The notes under the pieces: model-generated
Databases searched by the model: none
What the model was told of the DNA's origin: nothing
Seen by the model: the letters and a program-made list of their open reading frames with translations, nothing else
Position numbers and translations under genes: made by a program
Part shown: positions 9,351 through 19,593 of the stretch, piece by piece
Layout: each line of letters starts with the position of its first letter
How positions within the stretch are numbered: the first letter of the stretch is position 1
Source: Andrena cerasifolii
Lineage: Eukaryota; Arthropoda; Insecta; Hymenoptera; Andrenidae
Assembly: GCF_050908995.1 (NCBI RefSeq)
Contig: NC_135132.1
Span: 9,605,001-9,669,000 of the forward strand
Reading direction: 5' to 3'
Length of the DNA stretch: 64,000 nt

Positions 9351-11356
9351 TTGAACGAATGTCGATAGAGTTTGAGAGTAGTGAATGGGATATTTAAAGT
9401 AGTGCTTTAATGCGAAGATTTTTAAAACCACTCTGCGTGAAAGGATCTTTTTAGGTGTTCTTTTTAGCATATCTTTTATATGTGATTTGGAATAGGAAGG
9501 AGTAAGTAGTGCTCGTTAAATAAAAAAACTCTTTTACCACTTAACTGCAATTTATTCAAATAAGTGAAATGCAATACAATGAAATGTTGCAAGTGTAACT
9601 GGGTTAGGTCTGGGTTAGGGGAGGGTTAGGGGTATCCGTTAGGGATTTCTCCATGAAAAAAAAAAAAAAAAAAAAAGGTCTAGGTGAGGGTTAGGGGTAT
9701 CCGTTAGGGATTTCTCCACGTAAAAAAAAAAAAGGTCTGGGTTAGGTCTGGATTCGGCTGAAGCAGTATCTTGTGCAAATTTCATCAATGAACCCAGTCG
9801 AAAATGCAGCCGGTTTAACGTCTTCTATGTAAAAATTCCTTACCTGTAAAGCAGAAATATACACGATTAATAATCGCTCTAGTTACAGTATGTGAGATTA
9901 GTTTTATCGCATTGGCACACTCTAAACTCTAAACATGTCACACATATACAAGCACGCACACACGCACAGCATTTCAACAGATTTCAGAGTAGGTAGTTGC
10001 TGAATTGGCCGCTTCTCGTGTCGCACCCAACGTTACCGACTGATTCTAAAATAAGATTACAGTGCTACGAGTGGTAGGAATTAATATTAAATCTTACCGG
10101 AAACATAAAATCTAAAACGACTAATTTCAATCAACATGTTGCACAATAAAATTATTCCCTTTACTAATATATTTTCATACGTGACAAAATGTTGTAACGT
10201 TTCTCCCATTTTCAATAATAGACAAGTCAAGTTACTAAAAATATTTTTCTTCTTACAGGTTTTAACTTCGGAATATTTCGACGGAATGATGGAAACCTTG
10301 ATAGTAATCACAAGAAAATAGTGACTTTATATACCTTATACTTTATTGTAACACTGTAAAGGCCTTTTATGCAAATATATTGAAAGAAACTTGAAACAAA
10401 CTGTATTATTATTCAGAAATACCTTCTACATATTCCTATCCAAATTTCAAATATCTATGGTATTTCCTTAAGAATACCATAGATTTCCTTTGTTAATAAG
10501 TCGATATTGAAGAAAATTTTGCAACAGAAAAAATTTTGCATTCAGAAATTACAAGCTTCGAGTCTTTCAAAAGCATCACATTAACCGAGAACTGTTTAAA
10601 GGCCCATGAAAGGCGTAGCTCTTGTTTGCTACTTTAAGGCGATGCCTTCGAAGCTGAAATAGCCACTAAACATTTGTTGTCATATAGCATATATTTAGGT
10701 TATATTTTCTGTCACTTCGAGGAGCCGACCACATAATAATCACGCGTATCCAGTCTGCGCATTTTCACTAGCCCAATTCAACATTCAATACAATTTTGTA
10801 TATATATAATGTTTGTTGATAACTGCTTTCTGCAGAGGACGTGTAATAAGTGTATTTCATGTTCTGTTTCGGTGCTTTGCTAATAAAAAAATGTCTAACC
10901 TAACAAATTTCATTTTCTGGGGACATTCCCTCATCTATTTTCCCTTTTCACTTAGAATTCCTTACTGCTAACGTAGAATATTGTAGCATAAGCACATTTC
11001 AAGTAATTAAAATGTACAATGAATTTTCTACGTTTACAGTACCAGCCGACTTTCCGTTTAAATTTTTATAAGTATAACGGAACAGCTGAGAATTTCTTTC
11101 CTTATTCAGAATAGAATACAGAAATAGCAAACAGCTCCCTCTCGCGTTCACCGGGTAATCGTCGATCTATCGGTATTACCATTTCTGTGCAGAAAAAAAT
11201 GCTGTAATACCGACCTGCCGAATCGGCCAGGTCACGTGACGTGTCTACCCCCTTATGGCCGCGTCGAGCAGACGACCGATCGCCATTTTAGTCAGAAGCT
11301 CGCGGAGGTAATCAACGCGACGCAAGGTGCTTAAAGGCTGAAAAGAAGCTTCGAAG
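9351..11356. other. Non-coding region between the satellite and COX7C
   Basis: No gene was seen. About 9599-9745 holds two copies of a GGGTTAGGGGTATCCGTTAGGG-like block and A-runs. A second copy of the dispersed repeat seen at 6687-7310 spans about 10180-10660. The COX7C promoter and 5' untranslated region should lie between about 11100 and 11356. Confidence 0.5.
10180..10660. repeat. Second copy of the dispersed repeat that hosts the 170-bp array
   Basis: It shares with 6687-7340 the blocks TTGTAACGTTTCTCCCAT, AATAGACAAGTCAAGTTAC, TTATTGTAACACTGTAAA, ACTGTATTATTATT and ACATATTCCTATCCAAAT. Near 10636 it contains GATGCCTTCGAAGCTGAAAT, the start of one satellite unit, and then diverges. Here the unit has not been amplified. 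Confidence 0.75.
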
Positions 11357-11751
11357 ATGATTTCACGACACGTCAGGACTTTCGTGACCAGCGCTGTGAG
11401 AAGAAGCGGCCACGAACCAGACGGTTTCCCCGGTGCTGTACGTAAAAACCGACCACCAACTCTTATTGCGTAATTGCGCCGCGGAGTTTTTTCATCCGGA
11501 TGCTCAGCTTCGAAACGTTTCTTTGGATCTACGTGCGGATCCTACAACAGGGATGATTTAAACTAAATTGCATCCAAGCGTTTAACATACAAGTAAAATA
11601 GTGGTTTCTGTGATCGGAATGTATTTCGCTTTTTCAGAACCTCCCCTTTAGCATCGACAACAGATTCAAGCTCACCGCAGTGTTTGTTGTGTTCTTCGGC
11701 AGCGGAATGGCCATACCGTTCCTCACCCTGCGCCATCAATTGTTGAAGTGA
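11357..11751 (+). CDS. COX7C: Cytochrome c oxidase subunit 7C, mitochondrial
   Basis: Two exons, 11357-11437 and 11638-11751, joined in phase 0, encode 64 residues, the usual length of this subunit precursor. The N-terminal part (MISRHVRTFVTSAVRRSG) is a basic, Ser/Arg-rich mitochondrial targeting sequence. The mature part has the family signature NLPFSIDN, a single membrane helix (LTAVFVVFFGSGMAIPF) and the C-terminal RHQLLK. It is a small structural subunit of complex IV in the inner membrane. The donor is GCT/GTACGT and the acceptor TTTTTCAG. A polyadenylation signal AATAAA lies at 11899-11904. The gene is compact and intact. Confidence 0.95.
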
Positions 11752-11898
11752 ATCCACGTGAGTCTCGACCGCCTATTCGCGATCGCGATGTACCGACTTC
11801 GATTTCTTACACACTGTAATTGCGTTTCAGGTTACTGGCACGAATGTTAGTAAGTTACTGTACCGTCGTAAGGAGCACAGCGCGATGTACATATTTGT

Positions 11899-11904
11899 AA
11901 TAAA
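11899..11904 (+). terminator. Polyadenylation signal of COX7C
   Basis: AATAAA lies 148 nt after the COX7C stop codon, a usual spacing for a short insect 3' untranslated region. Confidence 0.6.
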
Positions 11905-12718
11905 AGGATATTAAGAACCATGTAATACCATCACTGTATCCCAATGCATATTATATTCATCCTACACCTTCGTTCGACTATTCATTATTCCCCTTACTCC
12001 CCGCGGAGTGCATACCAAGCAGCATTAACAGTTTCCGAACACCCACAATTAATTGTATAACGCTGCGTAAACAAGGTGACTAACAAGCGCCCACCCCTCG
12101 CAACCAATCAATCATCGATGCGGAATACTTCCGCTTCATCCAGATCGAAGAAACCTTCGGTCACCTAATGGAAGTAAAACAGCGAACGTAAATACTAATA
12201 AACGCATCATTTATTCACGTAATAGCCAAGCGTGATCCCAGGTCAATAATTATCCCCTCCACCCGCATGACATCTCATTATATCAGATATCTAATCGAGC
12301 CAGTTCGAGAATCGTGACGCGCTATCGGTGTCACGCGAGAGGCATGATCAGGCGTGATTCGCGTCCTCTCCCCTTTCAATTGACCGCGCGAAGGACGATC
12401 GATCGGTTTCCTTTTCCCATCGCAGGGCTCTCCAGTTCAGACACGTGAGGATCGGCCTTGAGGCGAACGGCCGCACGACTTCGTTGGAAGCCGATTTTCG
12501 CGGTGCTCGCGTGTCGTTTGCGCTCGTTGTCACGATGAATTGACGCTCGCTCCGCGGCCACTCCACAGGGGGCACGTGCTTGGTTATATCCTTCATGCTG
12601 CGCCGAGATCTAACCTCGCTCGTTTCACGCTACTCCGGGGCAGCTCGCCCGCACGCCTCGATGCAGTGAAACACCGCCGATCTCCAACTTCGTAATTCGT
12701 CGCATCTCAGGCTTCACC
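11905..12718. other. Intergenic region, probably promoter and 5' UTR of EPT1
   Basis: No coding exon is supported. GC content rises toward 12400-12700, just before the EPT1 start codon, as expected for a promoter-proximal region. Open frames here on the minus strand lack any recognisable feature. Confidence 0.45.
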
Positions 12719-15219
12719 ATGTACCGCAAGCTGGGCCTCGAGGTCGAGTACCTCACCGAGCAGCACCTCACCGCCTTCGAGAGCTACAAAGTAAGTGCCT
12801 CCCTCCCCCCGCGGCCCTCCGAGCTCGGAAGATCCTGCCGGGTTGCGCCCAGCTAGGCGCTCTCTTCTATGCGTATTGCTAGCGATGAGGATGAGTTGCG
12901 TTGCTGGAAGCATTGGAACTCGATAGGACATGCTTGCGCTGGGTTAGGTCTGGGTCGGGCGCGCGAGCGTAGCTGCGCTCGCAGCATGAAGATTCCACAG
13001 TGGAACGTGCTCGAGACTTGACGCTGTTACTCTGCGAGGAGTAGCGTAGTATCGTAGACTCTTTTCTCAACGATAGGCGTAAAATCCAAGCTGCAGTTGC
13101 GATGCGTCTTAAGCAGTTTGTAATTGCTGATTTTAAGTCGTAGGCTTTTGCCAGGGAAATGTATTACGAAAGTTTATCGTAACGTATTACCTTGCATTTG
13201 CATTGAATGGGTTTCGTGAAGTAATGCTTTTGCTGATATATTCTTGGAAAGTAATTGACTATGTAAATCGTTCCATAATTATCGCCTCGTAATTAACTTG
13301 TGTTATTTACTTTCAGTATAGCTCAGTGGACACGAGTCCCCTCAGCGTATACATAATGCACCCGTTTTGGAACAAAGTGGTTCAGGTAGAGTTTCTGTAC
13401 AAACAGTTGATACTTTAATCGGTGGAGTCTCTTATGGGAGGTTGATATACTTTTTCAGTACTGTCCGAAGTGGGTAGCGCCGAACATGTTGACTTTCTCT
13501 GGATTCCTGTTTACGGTCCTTAACTTCACGATATTCACAAGCTACGATTACTATCTGTACGCGTCGAGCGATGATAAACCACAGTATCCTCCTATACCGA
13601 GATGGATCTTCGCCCTAGGGGCGTTCAATGTCTTCATGGCGTACACGCTTGGTAAGAAATGCTTCTCAGGAGAAATGAGAGACCCTGCTTTTAATGGTAA
13701 TATTTTTGTCGCAGATGGCATAGATGGGAAACAAGCCAGGCGTACGCAGACGTCTGGGCCCTTGGGAGAATTATTTGACCACGGATTGGATAGCTGGACG
13801 ACGATACTCATTACAGTTTGTATGTTCTCTGTGTTCGGCAGGACGGATCACAGCGTGTCCCCGCTGAGAATGTACTTCATACTGTGGAGCGTGTTCATCA
13901 ATTTCTACTTAACGCATTGGGAGAAATACAACACCGGGGTGTTATTCCTTCCCTGGGGATATGATTTATCTATGGTGGTAAGCAATACCTCCCTAGAGGT
14001 GTTACTCCCGACTCTCTCGAGAATTCCGGACATTCTCGGGAATCCCGTATATTCTCGGGGAACCCGACCCGTCCCGACCTCGGGTTCCCGACATTTTCGG
14101 GTTCTCGCACACCTCTACACCTCCCCATTTTGTTTTATCGCTGTCGATAATTAATTATAATTCAAGCGACTGATAATCGTATTAAACTTTCAGGGTACTA
14201 TCATAGTGTTCCTTATATCAAGCGTAGGGGGGCACAGAACTTGGAAGCTTGACTTGCCTGGTGAAATCTCCATCGGAGTGATGTTCGAAATAGTACTCTA
14301 CGTCACTGCGATTTTGACCAGTCTACCTGTGGTTCTCTGGAACATATACAAGTCAGTACAGTCGAATCAACTCATTTCAAGTATCTGTTCGCTGGTCCCG
14401 ATAACCCAAAGTCTACCTCCATTTTCAGATCGTACAGGGACAAGACTGGCAAAATGCGAACATTCCTAGACGCCATAAGACCTCTGCTACCTCTAGCAGT
14501 GCTCTTCGCAATCTCAACAATCTGGGTGGTCCATTCGCCTAGCAATATCGTAGAGAAAGATCCACGAATAGTCTTCTTGATTATTGGAACCATCTTCTCC
14601 AATATATGCGTAAGATGGATAAATCAGTCGATTGAATAAACTCAAGTATCCATCGAATATTAATATCTCCCTGAATTTCCAGTGTCGGCTGATTGTTTCG
14701 CAAATGAGTAATACCAGATGCGACCTTCTGTCTTGGATATTACTACCCGTAGGAGTCGCAGCGCTATTTTCCTTCATCTTGCCCAGCGTGGACCTGATGT
14801 GTGCCTACATGGTTGCCGTCGTGGCTTTACTAGCTCACATTCACTACGGCACGTGCGTGGTAAGATGCACATTCTCTTCTACGCTCCGATATCTACTTAT
14901 TTATTCTCGCTAGAGGTGTGCGAGAACCCGAAAATGTCCAGGATTCTCGAGAGAGTCGGAACGACATTAGTCAGTCCTAATAATACAAATCCCGACACTT
15001 ACGGGAATCCCGGACATTCTCGGGAATCTCGAAACCCTCAGGAACTCGTCCCGATTCCGAGAAAACTTCTCGTCCCGACCCGACGCGACATTTCCGGGTT
15101 CTCGCACACCTCCAACTCTCGCGCATCGCTTGCAATAATGAAAATTCTTACGCCAGGTCCGTCAGATGTGTCGCCACTTCCGAATCCACACATTCCGCAT
15201 CAAGGATCGCACCGATTGA
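12719..15219 (+). CDS. EPT1: Ethanolaminephosphotransferase 1 (CDP-alcohol phosphatidyltransferase family, SELENOI/EPT1 type)
   Basis: Eight exons (12719-12790, 13317-13385, 13459-13651, 13715-13977, 14194-14351, 14429-14609, 14683-14859, 15157-15219) join in phase to 391 residues; the human protein has 397. The protein transfers phosphoethanolamine from CDP-ethanolamine to diacylglycerol in ER/Golgi membranes. The catalytic signature is complete across the exon 3/4 junction: DG-KQ-AR, eight residues, G, three residues, D, three residues, D (DGIDGKQARR...GELFDHGLD). Several hydrophobic helices follow. Ethanolamine rather than choline preference is inferred from overall resemblance to SELENOI. 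The frame ends at TGA 15217-15219 after DRTD, near where vertebrate SELENOI has selenocysteine; seven more codons stay open to TAA at 15241. Introns 4 and 7 each carry a miniature hAT-like element. Confidence 0.93.
13994..14117. mobile_element. hAT-like miniature element in EPT1 intron 4 (124 bp)
   Basis: The ends TAGAGGTGT and ACACCTCTA are inverted, and the right end continues as GACATTTTCGGGTTCTCGCA. Eight-bp flanks TACCTCCC (13986-13993) and CACCTCCC (14118-14125) differ at one base. The insertion begins 16 nt after the splice donor and makes up more than half of the 216-bp intron. The same family is present at 14911. Confidence 0.85.
14911..15114. mobile_element. hAT-like miniature element in EPT1 intron 7 (204 bp)
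   Basis: The ends TAGAGGTGTGCGAGAACCCG and its complement CGGGTTCTCGCACACCTCCA are inverted. The flanks ATTCTCGC (14903-14910) and ACTCTCGC (15115-15122) are an 8-bp duplication with one mismatch. The interior has repeated CGGGAATC/CGAGAATC motifs. It forms about two thirds of the 297-bp intron. Confidence 0.88.
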
Positions 15220-18010
15220 CTACTTGCCGACGATACATGTTAAAAACGGAGGAAAAGCGAACAGGTCGGAGGTAGCTACGAACCAGTGATTACAGAGCAG
15301 ACAAGGGGAAGAGCAGACTCGACGAATTACGCTGATCCGGAGCAGCCTCGCTGAAGAGTAGTATCAAATGGAGTATGTGGGGAACGGGACGGTGGGTAGA
15401 ATCAGTTCGTTCAGGCATCCAATCATCGCCGGTCACATATCCGATTAAGAAACAGTACCTGTTCAGTGATCTTCGTTAGCCGCTCGCGGAGGCGCGCAGT
15501 TTTCATTTAAAAGCAACACGCGAAGTCCCGCGGCGTAGCTGTGATACACAGCCGCGGGATCGTTCTCAAGCTTCTGTCTTCAAGCGTTCATTTAAAGGCG
15601 TAATCGATCAAAGAGCACCCGTCGTCTTTTTTGTGTTCCGTTCGTAAACTCTGACTGTGTGTGCGCGGTGTAGGAAAAGAGATCTCTTTCGCTCTGCGTT
15701 TTTAACATGTATTGTCCGGATGCATAAAACACTTCGTAGATGGTGGAGTAACGTCGGTGTACACTTGTAATAAGATTATACATGTAAGAGAACATTATTT
15801 ATTTTGTGTAAGGTTGCATGTGTATGTTGATTATCTTTTGCATTTAACTGGGCGAGACCTAGGAACGTCGATACTTTACGACTAACGGCGACAACGACGT
15901 CAAATTAACCGATTCTTCGACATCCGTAGCCAGTAAGGGAATTAAGTAGGCTCTTGAAATAAGGCGATCGCTATGCCCCTCACTAATTCTCGCTCTTGCC
16001 GCGGCGAATCAGACGGACGGCGTACGAAGTTGCGCAGTCTCTCTTATTCCAAGTGACAAGGCGATAGAGGCAAGTCGAGAAAACTCCTTGTCTCTGAGGA
16101 AGGAGACAAATCCGTAGATTAAAAGGTAGAATTGTCAATTCGAAGGGGAACTGTAGGAATCCGTGTTTCTATATTGACCAAAAGTTACCGTTTCGCGAAC
16201 CGTTTCCATTGAAATTAAGCAGTTCGTCAAAATTCGAGTATCCAAGAATTCAAAAGCTGGTGTAAAACTGCTGGCTCTTCAACGTGGGTGAAAGAGCGCG
16301 CGAAGTCACAGTCAGAATTTCGTGGAGAAGCGGTTTTAATTTCGGGCGAAGGTTGTACAACGATCTTAACGAAGGATGATTATTTCGGGGCGTTGTGCGA
16401 CCTTTCGTCGATCATCGCAGCACCTTATCAACTAAATGCTTTGCTCTGATAATTTCTCTCCGGGATCATTAGGGCTTAATCGAGCTTTTCGGTTGGGAAC
16501 ACGATCTTCATGACAATAGTAGAGAATGTACAATACGTAGATGGTAATTATTATTTAAATTATTTTTTTAATTCGCGCGGACTGAAATTGGCGGGCAGCG
16601 TAACGCGTCAGAAAGCATCGGGGTCAAATGTTAGCGAAATATATTTCTATACGCGGCGTCCTGTGCCTGCAGATTATATATTAGATAGTTATTAAAGTAC
16701 CCCACGTTGGAAGAACAAAATTAGAATTTTCGCTCAAGGTTCACACTCGTTTATAGCAGCGTAGATTAAATCCAACGATTCGAGCCATACATTTCGCGTA
16801 GATCCGTAGTCTAAATCGAGTAATTTTCAATACCTTGCTAGTTCATTTCGCGTTATGAATGTTAGCGATCGTAACCACTGGAGTTCAATGCGTTACCTCT
16901 CGCAACGCAAGTCAATCGTTCGTTCCGAGCACTAGCTGGAACCGAATGTTCATAGGACTAAAAGAAGTCTTTTGTAAAATCTAGCACGTGTACATATTGT
17001 AGTCTTCGAAAGAAAAGGGACGTAGTTTGTGCATAGCGATCCTGAAACGCTAAATTTTTTAACAACCCGAATGTTTATGGCGTACTTGCGTAACTAGCAG
17101 CCGATAAGACCTATGTAATCCGTTCTAACTAAAACCCTACATAACTTTGCGCCGTAGCTATTTATATTTCAGTTCGATGTAAGTAAGCTTTCCTTTATCG
17201 ATGGTAAATGTAATTGTGCTATTCCCCAAAAGTTTACTTCTGCCAAAGATATTAAAATGATTTTACGTAAATCGACGTCCGTTTCTCTCGGGATCTACGT
17301 ATCTTTAACCCTTTCACTCCTAACGCCGGATATATCCGGCATCCACGCAACAACGCGCAGAGACGAACGCTGATTAACCTGTGTTTACATTAGTCCGGTC
17401 CAGTGACTCACTGCTTCATTTTCAATCAAACCACTCGCTTGATCTACTTCGGAATTACTTTTATTAGTTGTATATTTCGGAAATTGTAACGGCAGTTAGT
17501 TAATAGCTGAGAGTAATACTTAGACATACCGCAGACACCTTTACGCGACACGGAGTATAAAGCATGCAATCGCCCCATATGTTTACAAAAAAAAGATCCA
17601 GGAGTTGTGTTACAGCTTTCGCGAGTTAAGGTATTCCTCTTTTATCGTATTTCGCTCCTCGGGCAGTGGAAGAATTGGGCTGATACCGCGAGACTTACGG
17701 TCCTTCATTACCTTACTCTAAAATACCAGGAACACGCATGAGCTTCCCGCCAAGCGTGAAAGAGATACACGTGAATTAAGAATATAAGTCACCCAAAAGT
17801 TTTTGCAGATCTTGTAATTGTCAAAGAACACTGTGCACTTCTCGTGGGCGTAATTATTATCGTCCAGGCACTTCGAGGACAAGTTGTGTTCCTGGAACAG
17901 AAATGGCGAATTTTTCGGGTCTCTAAAACATATTTAAAACCAAAGCAATCGGAGGCGAACACCTAAAAACTTCTCCCGAGGGAAGATCGCGAACCTGGAA
18001 ATTGAACAAA
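15220..18010. other. 3' region of EPT1 and intergenic DNA
   Basis: No further gene was recognised in 2.8 kb on either strand. The EPT1 3' untranslated region must start here; no strong polyadenylation signal close to the stop was identified. Near 17308 the string TTTAACCCTTTCACTCC resembles one end of a piggyBac-type miniature element, but no convincing partner end was found. Confidence 0.45.
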
Positions 18011-18372
18011 TTCTGAAACTTTGTGAATATGTAGGGAATTTTCTCCCGATTATAACGCAATTTTTGTTTGCCGCCCGAATTAACTCGAAGAGGGTGAAAT
18101 TAACCCCTGAGAATCCGGTTATTTTCCGATTTTGTTATAACTCGCGAACTGTAAATGATTTTTTTTACCAATTGATAGATCTGATTAAAATAAGTAACTT
18201 TTGTCTCGAAACTTTATTTCTATCTCTTACAATTCGCGAGTTATAACAGAAAATCGGAAAATAGCCGAATCTTCAGGGGTTAATTTCACCTCCTTCGAGT
18301 GAATCTGGGTAGCAAACAAAAATTGCGTTGTAATCAGGAGGAAATCCCTTACATATTCACAAAGTTTCAGAA
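18011..18372. mobile_element. Near full-length palindromic element, 362 bp
   Basis: The left arm begins TTCTGAAACTTTGTGAATAT and the right arm ends with its complement ATATTCACAAAGTTTCAGAA. Matching continues inward (CGATTATAACGCAATTTTTG; GAAATTAACCCCTGAGAAT; TTTGTTATAACTCGCGAACTG), so about 130-150 bp on each side can pair. A transcript would fold as one long hairpin. A truncated relative lies at 2165-2345. No target-site duplication is evident. Confidence 0.85.
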
Positions 18373-19593
18373 TTTTTTCCCTTGTTAGTGGTAGCTTTAA
18401 CTTTTGAGGTTAGGTAATTTCACTTCCTCTAAAAGAAGAAATTAACAACCAAAATCAATTACTTATTAAATCAAAAATATAGCTCACTTAGTGAATATAA
18501 TCAACATTCTAATGTTTCCCGCAATTAAGGAAAGAATGCTGACCTAACCTCAAAAGAATCAACCTATTTACCTTTAAACACGGATTGTATATTTCTTGAT
18601 TTCGTGAATTCCTTTTGACCGATTCAATGTTCGCTGCCTGTCTGGCTATATGAGGGGGTACAGTAGTCATTATCTCTCGATGTTTCAGCCTAATTAAACA
18701 GCTGTCTAGCGGAAGAGCCGGCAAGGTATTGACTGGTGTGTTGATCGTAGAACTTGGAATTATAATTTCTTTCTTCCTCCTCGCGAATTAAATAGACGCC
18801 TTTATATAATAATTAAATTAAGTTTTATACATATTCTGTTCATCATGTATTTACACATCGTTACAAAAAGAACTCTGCAACGCGTACATTACAAATAAGT
18901 CTCCACAGTGATACTGGCCTTCGCGCGGCTCGTTTAAAAAATATTCGTCTACTCATGGAAGTATCTAAATATGGTCTCTGGTTAAACATTCACACGGTCC
19001 CGCGTCTTAAATAACATTCATTTAATCACGTCGCCCGTAATACGATTTCATATAACAATCGTAACGTTATAATATCTTTACATCCGTTCGAGAACACGCG
19101 GGCGGCCGCCGCTTTTCGTCTTCAGAAAATAGGCGGTAATTTTAAATCCACTTGCGGCGGCCGCCCGGCACATAAAAGTGTTGTACGGTATTTACAACGT
19201 CGACGGCACTCCGATAATAAACGTCGAGGGATGGGAAGATTCCGACTGCGCGAACTGAAGAGTTACGAAAGCGGATGCCCAACGACCTGTAACGCTTCTC
19301 CTATTTTAAATGCTTGTGAACTCCAATAACGCCTCCCTTCTAGAGAAACTAATTGGCTCCTGTGCACAGAAGAAACAATAGGATATCTCTGAATTTCTAA
19401 GGGTGGAAAAGAAAAGTTCAGAATTGTAATAGCTGCGGGTACAGTTCCGCTACACGAAAGGTTTCACCTGGAAGATAAAGTTCTCGGTCCATTAACTTGG
19501 AAGAAGCGTCGATCTAAGTATTATAAAGGAATAAGGTGTCCTCAGTTACCTGCCCCTCGCTGAACAATCATTTCCTCCGTTTGCAAAGTCACT
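18373..19593. other. Non-coding DNA downstream of FNBP4
   Basis: No coding exon was seen. Part is probably the 3' untranslated region of FNBP4, which is read leftward. It includes a strong GC-rich hairpin at 19099-19167. Confidence 0.45.
19099..19167. other. GC-rich perfect inverted repeat (14 bp arms)
   Basis: CGGGCGGCCGCCGC at 19099-19112 is the exact reverse complement of GCGGCGGCCGCCCG at 19154-19167, separated by 41 AT-rich bases. Both arms stand out from the surrounding AT-rich DNA. It lies about 430 bp past the FNBP4 stop codon. Confidence 0.8.

Noticed and set aside
17308..17770. Possible piggyBac-type element starting TTAACCCTTTCACTCC
   Set aside because: The best partner end (near 17749-17775, GCGTGAAAGAG) is too diverged and lacks TTAA, so borders cannot be supported.
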